Program-made: the position numbers and the translations under genes
Shown here: piece by piece, positions 24,261-33,281 of the stretch
Position numbering within the stretch: position 1 is the stretch's first letter
Layout of the letters: each line of letters opens with the position of its first letter
Source of the DNA: an uncultured Prevotellaceae bacterium
GTDB lineage: Bacteria; Bacteroidota; Bacteroidia; Bacteroidales; Muribaculaceae
Direction: 5' to 3'
Assembly: GCA_900322135.1 (NCBI GenBank)
Contig: ONYP01000048.1
Span: 1-37,284 of the forward strand
Length of the DNA stretch: 37,284 nt
Notes under the pieces: generated by a model
Databases searched by the model: none
What the model was told of the DNA's origin: nothing
The model's input: only the letters and a program-made list of their open reading frames with translations

Positions 24261-24947
24261 ATGAAACTGTCTAACGGCAAACTGGCAGCGCTCATCATCG
24301 CGCTGGTTATTTTCATCGACCAAGCTGTAAAGATTTGGGTCAAAACCCACTTCTATTATGGCGAAGAGGTGCAGATAACATCTTGGTTCAGGCTGCTCTT
24401 TATCGAGAACAACGGCATGGCATTCGGCATGGAGTTGGGCAGCAAACTGCTGCTCACCATGTTCCGCATCGTCGCTTCGGGAGCATTCATCTACTACTTG
24501 TGGCGGTTGCGCAACCGCATCGACATCCCCAAGGGTTATATCGTGTGCATCGCGCTGATTACCGCCGGCGCATTGGGCAATGTCATCGATTGCATCGCCT
24601 ACGGCCTGATATTCAATGCGCCCGCACCGCCCCAAGTGGCACAGTTGTTCCCGCCCGACGGGGGTTACGGCACGCTGTTCAACGGCCGTGTCGTGGACAT
24701 GTTCTATTTCCCGCTGTGTGAATGGGACTGGCCCCAGTGGATGCCCTGGATTGGCGGTCAACACTTCGTGTTCTTTCAGCCTATCTTCAATGTTGCCGAC
24801 GCCGCACTCAGTGTGAGTGTCATCGTCCTCATTCTGTTCTACACGCGCTATCTGGCCAAATCGACATCAGAGACGGACGAGAGTAAAACTACTGAACAAG
24901 ACGGCGAGGCCCTGGCCAACGACGACAATTCCCTGTCACATGAATAA
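24261..24947 (+). CDS. lspA: Lipoprotein signal peptidase
   Basis: The 228-residue membrane protein has four hydrophobic helices and the signal peptidase II signatures: FIDQAVKIWV near the start, ENNGMAFGM, then GNVIDCIAYG with catalytic Asp110 and FNVADAALSV with catalytic Asp180. It cleaves signal peptides of diacylglyceryl prolipoproteins in the inner membrane. It is longer than the Escherichia coli enzyme because of a periplasmic insert between the two aspartates (about residues 116-170, Pro/Trp rich), as is usual in Bacteroidota. Several lipoproteins in this window would be its substrates. The stop overlaps an ATG of the next reading frame by eight bases. Confidence 0.96.
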   Translation: MKLSNGKLAALIIALVIFIDQAVKIWVKTHFYYGEEVQITSWFRLLFIENNGMAFGMELGSKLLLTMFRIVASGAFIYYLWRLRNRIDIPKGYIVCIALITAGALGNVIDCIAYGLIFNAPAPPQVAQLFPPDGGYGTLFNGRVVDMFYFPLCEWDWPQWMPWIGGQHFVFFQPIFNVADAALSVSVIVLILFYTRYLAKSTSETDESKTTEQDGEALANDDNSLSHE

Positions 24948-24954
24948 TACTGCC

Positions 24955-25842
24955 ATGCGCAACATCTGTATCTACACATCTCTATTGGCGCTGGCCTTGT
25001 CGCTGCTCTCCTGTGACAAGACGCCACACGGTGTGTTGAGCGTTGACGACATGGCCGACTTGATTGTGGACCTGCAAATCGCCGATGCCTACATCGAGAG
25101 CCACATCGGCGACTACCCCAACGACTCTTCCAAGATGGTGTTGAAACAGTCCATCTTCAAGAAGCACGGCATCACCTTGCAGGATTATGACAGCTCACTG
25201 GTGTGGTATGCCCACAACATGGAAGACTACACCAAGGCTTATGACAAAGCATTGACCACCCTTAACAAACGGCACGAGAAAATCAAGAAAGGCGACAACA
25301 ACATGCCCGGCGAAATGATGGACACTCCCGGCGAAATGCAGGGTATGCCCACCCATGCGGCAACACCGCGCGGCGCTTCAGGCAAACCCAAGCACTTGAA
25401 AAAACTGGGCACCACCAATGTACAAGGCGACACCACCGACATGTGGCAAGGCAAACGCAGGTACATGCTCACCCAGGGCGCACAACGGGGATTCATCACC
25501 TTTGACCTGCCGCCCGATGCAGGGAAACAGCGTGGCGACCGCTACCAGCTGACCTATAAGCTCACCCGGGGTGGCAATGAATTCAAGGTGAGCCTGAATA
25601 TCGACTACACCGATGGCGGCACTTCACAGATTAGCCGCGGCACCAACAGCGACGGTTGGGTAAACATCGATGTGCAAAGTGACTCGGCAAGGCAAGTGAG
25701 ACGCGTCTACGGCTACTTGAGTTACAACATCAAGCGCGGCCACACGGCCTATGTCGACAGCATCATGCTCATCCGCACCCACCTCAACAAGAGCAACTAC
25801 GGCTACATCCACGCGCAACGCAACTATGAGCGCAACAAGTAA
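24955..25842 (+). CDS. DUF4296 lipoprotein
   Basis: A 295-residue lipoprotein from ATG 24955 (MRNICIYTSLLALALSLLSC); ATG 24940, overlapping lspA, would add five residues. The lipidated cysteine is at residue 20. Residues about 27-115 match DUF4296: VDDMADLIVDLQIADAYIES, then KQSIFKKHGITLQDYDSSLVWYAHN. The family commonly follows lspA in Bacteroidota, as here, but has no known function. The C-terminal half (about residues 170-290) is beta-rich with a carbohydrate-binding-like look (ITFDLPPD, YQLTYKLTRGG), not typical of the short family members. A Met-rich segment (GEMMDTPGEMQGMP) joins the parts. Confidence 0.82.
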   Translation: MRNICIYTSLLALALSLLSCDKTPHGVLSVDDMADLIVDLQIADAYIESHIGDYPNDSSKMVLKQSIFKKHGITLQDYDSSLVWYAHNMEDYTKAYDKALTTLNKRHEKIKKGDNNMPGEMMDTPGEMQGMPTHAATPRGASGKPKHLKKLGTTNVQGDTTDMWQGKRRYMLTQGAQRGFITFDLPPDAGKQRGDRYQLTYKLTRGGNEFKVSLNIDYTDGGTSQISRGTNSDGWVNIDVQSDSARQVRRVYGYLSYNIKRGHTAYVDSIMLIRTHLNKSNYGYIHAQRNYERNK

Positions 25843-25859
25843 CAGCCTCCAAGCCAGCC

Positions 25860-26447
25860 ATGCAAAACCTGTATCTGCAACTGTTTCTTACCTTTGCCAA
25901 AATCGGAGCCTTCACCTTTGGCGGCGGCTGGGCGATGATCAGCATCATCCAGCGCGAGATTGTCGAGAAGCACAAGTGGATTGAGGAGGCCGAGTTCCTG
26001 GACCTGCTCGCCGTAGCACAGTCCATGCCCGGCATTCTGGCAGTAAACATCAGCGTGGTCATCGGGGACCGTCTCAAGGGGCTAAAGGGCAGCATCTGTG
26101 CCGCCATCGGCACCATCCTGCCGTCGTTCCTGATGATTCTCGCCATCGCCATCTTCCTCACGCCCGACACCATCAAGAACAACGCCGTGGTGGCACGCAT
26201 CTTCAAGGGCATACGCCCTGCCGTGGTGGCGCTGATTGTCGCACCGGTGCTCACCACAGCCCGCAGCGCCGGCATCAACTGGAAGACCGTCATCATCCCC
26301 GTGGCAGTGGCTCTGCTCATCTACAGCAAGATTCCCTACATCTCCAACCCCATCGTCTACATCGTGATGGGGGCTATCGGGGGGTACATCTACTACATGC
26401 ACACATTATTAAAAGGGAAAAACGGAAAGGAGGCTGCCGATGCTTGA
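25860..26447 (+). CDS. Chromate transporter family protein, first half-size subunit
   Basis: The 195-residue membrane protein has the CHR-domain pattern: FAKIGAFTFGGGWAMISIIQREIVEKHKWI at the start, then LDLLAVAQSMPGILAVNISVVIGDR, and several helices. It is one CHR domain only; a second CHR gene overlaps its end by eight bases, so the two probably form a heterodimer equal to a full-length ChrA. The family moves chromate in known members, but many Bacteroidota homologues have unproven substrates. It starts 17 bases after the DUF4296 gene. Confidence 0.9.
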   Translation: MQNLYLQLFLTFAKIGAFTFGGGWAMISIIQREIVEKHKWIEEAEFLDLLAVAQSMPGILAVNISVVIGDRLKGLKGSICAAIGTILPSFLMILAIAIFLTPDTIKNNAVVARIFKGIRPAVVALIVAPVLTTARSAGINWKTVIIPVAVALLIYSKIPYISNPIVYIVMGAIGGYIYYMHTLLKGKNGKEAADA

Positions 26448-26982
26448 CAATTACCTGAAACTCATCTGGGCCTACCTGAAAATCGGCCTGTTCGGTTTTG
26501 GCGGTGGCTACGCGATGCTCTCGCTCATCCAGCGCGAGGTGGTGGATTCGGGATGGATTTCCAGCCAGATGTTCACCGACATCGTCGCCATCTCGCAGAT
26601 GACGCCGGGCCCCATCGGCATCAACAGCGCCACCTACATCGGCTATGTCGTCACCGGCAGCGTGCTGGGCTCACTGGTAACCACCCTAACCGTCGTGTTG
26701 CCGCCGTTTGTCCTCACGCTCATTGCCGCCCACTACATCGACCGCCATCGACAGAGTCCGTTCATCAAGGGCGCTTTCATGGGTTTGAGGCCCGTGGTCG
26801 TCGGACTCATCGCCTCGGCCGCCCTGCTGCTGATGAACAGCGAGAACTTCGGCCATGAAATCAACGAGCGCATCATCACCATCGCCATCTGCATCGTCTC
26901 GTTCTGCATCGTCTATTTCACACGCGTCCATCCCATCCTGGTCATCATCCTTGCAGGCATCACCGGTCTGCTCGTGTTCTGA
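26440..26982 (+). CDS. Chromate transporter family protein, second half-size subunit
   Basis: The 180-residue membrane protein repeats the CHR pattern: LKIGLFGFGGGYAMLSLIQREVVDSGWI, then FTDIVAISQMTPGPIGINSATYIGY, with five to six helices. The Pro-Gly-Pro-Ile-Gly motif is typical of the partner half. The eight-base overlap with the preceding gene indicates translational coupling. A hairpin ends the unit. Substrate is not shown by the sequence. Confidence 0.9.
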   Translation: MLDNYLKLIWAYLKIGLFGFGGGYAMLSLIQREVVDSGWISSQMFTDIVAISQMTPGPIGINSATYIGYVVTGSVLGSLVTTLTVVLPPFVLTLIAAHYIDRHRQSPFIKGAFMGLRPVVVGLIASAALLLMNSENFGHEINERIITIAICIVSFCIVYFTRVHPILVIILAGITGLLVF

Positions 26983-26988
26983 TACAGC

Positions 26989-27026
26989 AACCCCGCCTGT
27001 CACCCGAGTGGGGATGGGCGGGGGTT
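26989..27026 (+). terminator. Terminator after chromate transporter pair
   Basis: AACCCCGCC (26989-26997) pairs with GGCGGGGGTT (27017-27026, one bulge), followed by GATTTATTTTT. It would end the ileS-to-transporter transcript. Confidence 0.75.
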
Positions 27027-27088
27027 GATTTATTTTTCCCTTGACTGGGAATCTGTTACCTTATTCTATATATTGAGGGGGCTCATTC

Positions 27089-28360
27089 TCAGCCCAACAC
27101 AATCTCGATAATCAAGACAATATCATCAATATCAATCAGCAGGTCTTTGTTGATGTCAAAACACTCATCATATTCTTTCCTGTCCTCGGGCTCAATTCGA
27201 CCTAGCACATAATCAATCAACAGGATTACATCGTCGATATCAACCATGCCATTGCCGTCACAGTCGCCGGGAGCAACCTCGTTCTCAACCGCAAGTGCCA
27301 GATAGACGGGTTTTCCAGGCTGCAACTCCAGACTGGTGATGCTGAGCCATGCCGTGTTGGCAGCCATGTAGGTACCTTCCTCTTGGGGGACAAAGGCCAG
27401 CTGCCCCTCGTCATCAACACCCAGGGCAAGGAAACAATCCTTGGCCGGAGTTGCCTGCTCGGGAATGTAGTCTATCATGTAGGTGATGTCATCGCTCGAG
27501 CCGTGGTTCTTGAAAATGCTGAAGTAGTTGCCCATTAACAGGTCCTGGGCGATAGGCATATCACGATGGTTGGCAATCTCTTCCACCGGGACCAACTTGT
27601 TGCCACTCATGTAAGGCGACTCGCAACGGAGCAGCACCGGAGTAGCGGCTGGAACCACCTCGCCGCGGCCGTAGACCTTAACAGCCTGAGCATAGTTCAG
27701 ACCATCTTCACCGGTCAACACCTCACGCACGGTATAAGCGCCCTCAACACCGCCCTCGGCAGGAATCAGGAGCGCGAAATCACAGCACAGGGTAGTCCAG
27801 TAATAGCCGTCGGCATCCTTCATCAGGTCGCTGACAGGCTTCACGGCAAAATAGGAACTGTCCATCGAACCCTCATTGACAGGCTCAATCCACCAGTGGG
27901 ACTCGGCTCGACGGGGACTGCTGCCGGCAGTCATGCCGAAGCCCTGGTCGCGGAAGTAACACGGGAAAAACTTGCCCGGATTACCCTCGGGGTCAGGCTC
28001 ATATTGCGTATAGGCAACATAGGTGGGCAACCCGTTCTGCATCACGGGAGCGGGATGCACATCAAGCGGCAGCGTGGTCAATGTGTAGGTATCCACACCC
28101 TGACTGTACAGGCCCACCTGGATCGTGTCGGGAATGTAGATGATTGAACCGGGGTCATTGACCTGGGCAGAGTCTTTCTGCATCAACGCACAAGGCCAGA
28201 AAGCATCCGGGTTGGTCGAACGCTCATAATGGGTACCCTTGATACAGATGTAGCTATCGGTGTACACATTGTGAACACGATAGAAACCGGGACCGACAAA
28301 CTGTGCCGATGCAACAATAGCCACCAGCATAGCGCTTAGTAATAAGGTTAATTTTTTCAT
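27089..28360 (-). CDS. Secreted protein with C-terminal type I dockerin
   Basis: The 423-residue product has a signal peptide (residues 1-19, ending IVASA). The body (about 20-350) has no domain I can name; it opens with FVGPGFYRVHNVYTDSYICI, a form often seen in Bacteroidota proteins with beta-trefoil or lectin-like folds, but I do not claim that here. Residues about 357-423 are a dockerin: PGDCDGNGMVDIDDVILLIDYVLG and FDINKDLLIDIDDIVLIIEIVLG, each with the Asp-rich calcium loop. The frame ends at the dockerin. A promoter box lies about 150 bases upstream and the gene diverges from the GH9 fusion gene, so both may respond to the same polysaccharide signal. Confidence 0.85.
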   Translation of the reverse strand: MKKLTLLLSAMLVAIVASAQFVGPGFYRVHNVYTDSYICIKGTHYERSTNPDAFWPCALMQKDSAQVNDPGSIIYIPDTIQVGLYSQGVDTYTLTTLPLDVHPAPVMQNGLPTYVAYTQYEPDPEGNPGKFFPCYFRDQGFGMTAGSSPRRAESHWWIEPVNEGSMDSSYFAVKPVSDLMKDADGYYWTTLCCDFALLIPAEGGVEGAYTVREVLTGEDGLNYAQAVKVYGRGEVVPAATPVLLRCESPYMSGNKLVPVEEIANHRDMPIAQDLLMGNYFSIFKNHGSSDDITYMIDYIPEQATPAKDCFLALGVDDEGQLAFVPQEEGTYMAANTAWLSITSLELQPGKPVYLALAVENEVAPGDCDGNGMVDIDDVILLIDYVLGRIEPEDRKEYDECFDINKDLLIDIDDIVLIIEIVLG

Positions 28361-28507
28361 ATAATCCTATAGGTTAAACACAATTCATCAGCAGCGCTTC
28401 AAACAAAAAATTCTGATGTGCTTCACGCACTTCATCCATTCCTTTCACTGCACCAGCATGTTAAAGCCCTCAATCACACCAGTGAGCAGCGCTTATTATT
28501 AAGTTCG
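28361..28507 (-). other. Long leader of the dockerin gene
   Basis: If transcription starts just after the box at 28508 the mRNA leader is about 140 bases, much longer than others in this window. The 9-mer GCAGCGCTT occurs twice (about 28392 and 28487). No riboswitch is recognised. Confidence 0.4.
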
Positions 28508-28515
28508 CAAAGATA
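28508..28515 (-). promoter_or_regulatory. Promoter -7 element of the dockerin gene
   Basis: TATCTTTG on the minus strand, about 148 bases before the start codon. The divergent promoter of the GH9 gene is about 108 bases away. Confidence 0.6.
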
Positions 28516-28622
28516 TGTACAATAATGAAAACCTGCAATACTTTAGCGCCAAAATTATTGAAATTTTTCCATATTTAGGGGAAATTAAGGGGGCTTCGAG
28601 TGAACGGTAAGGCTATTTTTAC

Positions 28623-28630
28623 TACCTTTG
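28623..28630 (+). promoter_or_regulatory. Promoter -7 element of the GH9 fusion gene
   Basis: TACCTTTG, 70 bases before ATG 28701. No clear -33 element. Confidence 0.62.
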
Positions 28631-28700
28631 TCACAGTTCATTACAGGCAATGCCGCAATAGCTGGCATTGAATATTACAAGTCAAAAAACACTGATAACA

Positions 28701-31217
28701 ATGAGTCGATATTTAATAACCCTTACGGCAATCATCCTGGCAGGATGTGCTGCACTACATGCCGAGGGATGGATACGCATCAATCAGTTGGGGTACCTGC
28801 CCGATGCCACCAAGGTGGCTGTCCTCATGAGTCAGGACAAGGTGCATGTCACTGAATTCGTGCTGGTGGATGCCTACACCCAAGAGACCGTCTATCGCTC
28901 GACCGCGACCCGCGACATGGGACCTTGGGGACAGATGGCGGCGACTTGCCGCCTGGACTTCAGCAGCTTCCACGGCGTGGGGGCCTTCCGCATCGTGGCT
29001 TGCGGCATTGAGTCGCCGGTGTTCCCCATCAACAACCGGGTGTGGGACGGCACAGCCGACTTTGTGCTGAACTACATGCGGCAGCAGCGCTGCGGCTACA
29101 ACCCGTTCCAGCGCGACAGTTGCCACACCAGGGACGCCTATGTGCGCTACCACCCCGATAAGGAGGGGCAGCGCATCGATGTCACAGGCGGCTGGCACGA
29201 TGCGGCCGACCTGCTGCAATACACCACGACGAGCGCCAACGCCATCTACCAGATGATGCTGGCATGGCAGCAGTGCCCGTCGGCCTTCGGCGACCACTAT
29301 CAGGCTAACGGACTCGAGGGCGCCAACGGCATCCCCGACATCATCGACGAAATCTACTGGGGCCTCACCTGGCTCGACAAGATGAATCCGTCAAAAGGCG
29401 AGTTATACAACCAGATTGCCGACGACCGTGACCACATCGGCATGAAACTGCCTAAGGACGACCCTGCCGACTATGGCTGGGGACCCAATAACGGGCGGCC
29501 TGTCTACTACATCGACGGCAAGCCGCAGCAGCGCGGCAAGTTCATGAACGCCACGATGGGCGCGGCTAGCACGGCAGGCAAGTTCGCCAGCGACTTTGCC
29601 CTGGGAGCCGAGGTACTGGAACCGTATTATCCCGAGTTTGCCGCAAAAATCCGCAGCAAAGCCGCCGATGCCTTCCAGGTGGGCATCGACAAGCCCGGCA
29701 ATGCCCAAACGGTGAGCGTCGTCTCACCCTACATCTATGAGGAGGACAACTGGGTCGACGATATGGAACTGGGGGCCGTGGAACTCTACCGCATGACGGG
29801 CGACAGCAGTTATCTGACCCAAGCCGTGGAATACGGCCGCCGTGAACCCGTCACGCCGTGGATGGGTGCCGACAGTGCGCGCCACTACCAGTGGTACCCC
29901 TTCATGAACATGGGACACATCCGCGTGGCACAGCAAGCCGATGGCAACCGCCAGCTGCAGGCCGAGTTCGTCCGCAACATCCGCGCTGGCATCGAGCGCG
30001 TGCAGCTGCGCGCCGAGCAGACGGGCAACCCTTTCATGTGGGGCGTGCCCGGCATCTGGTGCAGCAACAACCTGACCACGGCGATGCTCACCCAGTGCAT
30101 CCTATACCGCCAACTGACGGGCGACAGCCAGTTCTTGGAGATGGAAGCGGCCTTGCGCGACTGGCTGCTGGGCTGCAACCCCTGGGGCACGAGCATGATT
30201 GTGGAACTGCCCCGAGGCGGCACCTACCCCCATGCGCCCCACAGCAACTATGTGATGGAACGCGTCGGGATGCCCACGGGAGGACTGGTCGACGGCCCGG
30301 TCTATGCCACCATCTTCAACAGCCTCAAGGGCGTGAACCTGGCCGATGACATGCTCAACATCGAGGGCAACACCTACGACCTGTTCCAGCCCGGCGATGT
30401 AGTCTATCACGACAACACCCACGACTACAGCACCAACGAGCCCACCATGGACGGCACAGCCTCGCTGACCTTCCCCTTCTCGTTCTACGAGACCGAGGGC
30501 CACGGCACCAGCGGCGACTTCCTGTGGGACGAGGGCGCCATCGTGCGCGGCGACGCGACCAAGAAGCGGCTGTGCCTCGTCTTCACCGCCGACGACAGGG
30601 CCGACGGTGCCGACCGCATCATCTCGACGCTCAAGAAAAACGGTATCAAGGGGGCTTTCTTCTTCACGGGGCGCTTCTTTGACATGTATCCCGATGTGGT
30701 GCAACGCCTCGTCAACGACGGCCACTATGTGGGCTGCCACAGTTACGGTCACCTGCTCTACTGTGATTGGGGGAAGCGTGACTCGCTGCTGGTCACCAAG
30801 CAGGAATTCCGCGACGACCTCGTCAAGGGGTATGCCAAACTTGCCCAATTCGGCATCACGCCGCAACAGGCACCCTACATGATTCCGCCCTACGAGTGGC
30901 ACAATGCCACCATTGCCGCCTGGGCTCGCGAGATGGGTGTGCAACTCGTCAACTTCTCGCCCGGCACTGCCAGCAGCAACGACTACACCTACCCCGGCAT
31001 CACCGGCAGCAACCCCTACCGCGACAACCGCTGGCTGTGGGACCGCATCATGCGCTGCGAGCAGGAAAAGACGCTCAACGGACACCTGCTGATGATACAC
31101 TTCGGGACCGACGAGCGACGACCCGAAAAATTCTACGACCGCTTGCCAGCCCTCATCAAGGAACTCAAGCGCCGCGGCTATTCGTTCGTCTCAATCAACG
31201 AACTGCTGAACAAATAA
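28701..31217 (+). CDS. Glycoside hydrolase family 9 fused to NodB-type polysaccharide deacetylase
   Basis: The start is ATG 28701 (MSRYLITLTAIILAGC), giving 838 residues; the upstream in-frame ATG at 28668 precedes the signal. LAGC at residue 16 suggests a lipoprotein, though ALHA could be cleaved instead. Residues about 23-105 are the Ig-like CelD_N domain (INQLGYLPDATKVAVL). Residues about 110-590 are GH9: GGWHDAADLLQY with Asp167 and Asp170, and DYSTNEPTMDGTA with the acid Glu580. Residues about 620-838 are a NodB/CE4-like domain: FTADDRADGADRI (Asp631, Asp632), GCHSYGHLL (His680, His684), PPYEWHN, and LLMIHFGTDERRP. Motif 1 has Asp-Asp but reads TADDR instead of TFDDG. GH9 enzymes cut beta-1,4-glucans; the second domain would deacylate a glycan. 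No SusC/D pair is adjacent. Confidence 0.93.
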   Translation: MSRYLITLTAIILAGCAALHAEGWIRINQLGYLPDATKVAVLMSQDKVHVTEFVLVDAYTQETVYRSTATRDMGPWGQMAATCRLDFSSFHGVGAFRIVACGIESPVFPINNRVWDGTADFVLNYMRQQRCGYNPFQRDSCHTRDAYVRYHPDKEGQRIDVTGGWHDAADLLQYTTTSANAIYQMMLAWQQCPSAFGDHYQANGLEGANGIPDIIDEIYWGLTWLDKMNPSKGELYNQIADDRDHIGMKLPKDDPADYGWGPNNGRPVYYIDGKPQQRGKFMNATMGAASTAGKFASDFALGAEVLEPYYPEFAAKIRSKAADAFQVGIDKPGNAQTVSVVSPYIYEEDNWVDDMELGAVELYRMTGDSSYLTQAVEYGRREPVTPWMGADSARHYQWYPFMNMGHIRVAQQADGNRQLQAEFVRNIRAGIERVQLRAEQTGNPFMWGVPGIWCSNNLTTAMLTQCILYRQLTGDSQFLEMEAALRDWLLGCNPWGTSMIVELPRGGTYPHAPHSNYVMERVGMPTGGLVDGPVYATIFNSLKGVNLADDMLNIEGNTYDLFQPGDVVYHDNTHDYSTNEPTMDGTASLTFPFSFYETEGHGTSGDFLWDEGAIVRGDATKKRLCLVFTADDRADGADRIISTLKKNGIKGAFFFTGRFFDMYPDVVQRLVNDGHYVGCHSYGHLLYCDWGKRDSLLVTKQEFRDDLVKGYAKLAQFGITPQQAPYMIPPYEWHNATIAAWAREMGVQLVNFSPGTASSNDYTYPGITGSNPYRDNRWLWDRIMRCEQEKTLNGHLLMIHFGTDERRPEKFYDRLPALIKELKRRGYSFVSINELLNK

Positions 31218-31231
31218 TCAAGGAAATAATA

Positions 31232-32263
31232 TCAATTGTCGGTCTTGGCGCCATCAGCGACGGTGGCCTCAACGGCCGCTGCGGTGCGTTTCGTCCGCTT
31301 GCGCCAGCCCATCCGGCTGATGGCGTAGCAGATACCCAAGATGATGATAAGTACGACGAGGACGATGGGGATGTTGAGGAAAAATACCCGTGCCATATCG
31401 CCCTGCTGCTCGCGCAACAGGTGAATGGCGTAATTGGTGTTCAGCAGGGCCGACAGTAAGGTAAAAGCACACACAAAGGCGGCTATCACACGCCACAGGG
31501 TGCCCCACACGCCGTAGCCGAACAACTGCTTGTAGGTCATGAAAACCATAACGGCTCCAAGCAACAACACAAGCAAGCCCAGTGCAGTGATATCGTACAG
31601 CATGTTCAATATCATGAATACAGCCGTACTGAACACCTGGACAAAGAAGCCCTGAGGCAGGGTGTGAAATGTGTTGCGCGGTGCATAACGGAAGATGAAA
31701 TAATTGGGGATGATCAGGAACGACAACAGTATCAGCGACAGAATGTCGGGGTGGGTGTTGAGCCACATGAACACATCGTTGAGATAATCGCTGGGCGGCG
31801 GGAATGCACCGTTGAAGTGGACATTGAGCCACTCGAACACATCATTGATATAGCCCAACCTGTCGTTATGTGCCATATGCACCATGCCGTGGATGGCACC
31901 CGTCAGAAAGTCGACAATCACACCAAGCACGGCGATGATGGCCAGCATCTTGACAGGCGGGAAACTCACCTGACGCTTGCCGCTGATGTAGTCGCTGATG
32001 AAATAGCCCGGGCGCAGGAACAACTGAACCAACGAGTAGAGCAACGAGCGGTTGTGCATGCCCCACACCTCGCCGATGCTCCTGAACACACTTTTCCATG
32101 TAATAGGGCCAAGGCCCGACTTCTGGGAGCAGTAGGGGCAGTAGTTGCCCACAAAGTCGTGGTCGCAGTTGCTGCAATGCTGCGTGTCGTGGGAACTGAA
32201 CTCGTGATCATGCGGTTTCAGTTGCCAACGCTTGAAGCGATTGTATGTTTTCCTGATATCCAT
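31232..32263 (-). CDS. DUF3667 membrane protein 1
   Basis: The 343-residue protein starts with a short basic region and a zinc ribbon with four cysteines (C30, C33, C42, C45: CSNC and CPYC), then the DUF3667 signature VFRSIGEVWGMHNRSLLYSL and RPGYFISDYISGKRQVSFPP, then about five hydrophobic segments. The C-terminus is basic and alanine-rich. The function of the family is unknown. It ends 14 bases from the convergent GH9 gene and is preceded 60 bases upstream by a close paralogue on the same strand. Confidence 0.87.
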   Translation of the reverse strand: MDIRKTYNRFKRWQLKPHDHEFSSHDTQHCSNCDHDFVGNYCPYCSQKSGLGPITWKSVFRSIGEVWGMHNRSLLYSLVQLFLRPGYFISDYISGKRQVSFPPVKMLAIIAVLGVIVDFLTGAIHGMVHMAHNDRLGYINDVFEWLNVHFNGAFPPPSDYLNDVFMWLNTHPDILSLILLSFLIIPNYFIFRYAPRNTFHTLPQGFFVQVFSTAVFMILNMLYDITALGLLVLLLGAVMVFMTYKQLFGYGVWGTLWRVIAAFVCAFTLLSALLNTNYAIHLLREQQGDMARVFFLNIPIVLVVLIIILGICYAISRMGWRKRTKRTAAAVEATVADGAKTDN

Positions 32264-32323
32264 TGTCGGCCAAAGTCTAACTCATCATGTCCCTGATGAA
32301 GCAAAAAACCTTTTAAAGATGAT

Positions 32324-33202
32324 CTATACATCGGAGTTGGTCAACATCCTCCCGAGCAGTTTCACAAAGAGTTTAAAGCCAGAGACAAAATTGTCGTCTC
32401 CCACCTGTATCATGTGGATGCTGAAGTCGATGCCCAACATCAACAGCGCCAGCAGGTGGGCACAGACCAGTGTTGCAACCATGCGCCACAGGGTACCCCA
32501 ATAGCCGTAGCCGAAGAGTTGCTTATAAGCAAAGAATTGCCATAGATTTCCCAGCACATACGCAACCCAAATCAGTGAGGTGAGGTCATAGAATATGTTG
32601 ATGACCAGAAACGCTATCGCAGTGAACACCTGGATAAAGAAGCCCTGCGGCAGGGTGTGGCGCGTGTTGCGCGGCGCATAGCGGAAGATGAAGTAGTTGG
32701 GCAGGACCAGATAGCACAGCAAGATCAGCGACATCACATCGGGGTGCAGGTTCATCCACTCGAAGGCATTGTCGATGAACAGCATCTTGTCGCCCGCAAA
32801 ATCGAAGTCGTTGTTGAACATGCCGCTGATGGGAGAGCCGATAAGATAGTCGACCAACACCCCAAGCAGGGCGATGAGCGCCAGCATCTTGACGGGCGGG
32901 AAACTCACCTGCCGCTTGCCGCTGATGTAGTCACCGATGAAGTAGCCCGGACGCAGGAACAGTTGCACCAGCGAGTAGACCAGCGAACGGTTGTGCAGGC
33001 CCCACACCTCACCGATGCTCCTGAACACACTGCGCCATGTGATGGGACCCATGCCCTCACGCTGCGAGCAGATGGGGCAGAAGTTGCCCACAAACTCGGT
33101 GCCGCAGTTGCTGCAACGGTGCGACGACGGACTTTTGGCCTTGTAATCAAACGGGTCGAGTTGCCATCGCCTGAAACGCCGATATGCTGCCTTGATATCC
33201 AC
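32324..33202 (-). CDS. DUF3667 membrane protein 2
   Basis: The 292-residue paralogue has the same plan: basic start MDIKAAYRRFRRWQL, zinc ribbon with cysteines 30, 33, 42, 45 (CSNC, CPIC), conserved RPGYFIGDYISGKRQVSFPP and membrane segments with the APRNTRHTLPQGFF loop. Sequence is very close to protein 1 in the first 110 residues and diverges later, showing tandem duplication. It lies 79 bases downstream of a PepSY-like gene on the same strand. Function unknown. Confidence 0.87.
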   Translation of the reverse strand: MDIKAAYRRFRRWQLDPFDYKAKSPSSHRCSNCGTEFVGNFCPICSQREGMGPITWRSVFRSIGEVWGLHNRSLVYSLVQLFLRPGYFIGDYISGKRQVSFPPVKMLALIALLGVLVDYLIGSPISGMFNNDFDFAGDKMLFIDNAFEWMNLHPDVMSLILLCYLVLPNYFIFRYAPRNTRHTLPQGFFIQVFTAIAFLVINIFYDLTSLIWVAYVLGNLWQFFAYKQLFGYGYWGTLWRMVATLVCAHLLALLMLGIDFSIHMIQVGDDNFVSGFKLFVKLLGRMLTNSDV

Positions 33203-33281
33203 TCTTGCTTGATGAAAAGGGAGGAAATGCCACTATTTGGTCATGCCATTCCCTCCCCGTGTGATTGTTACTGTAACGGGA

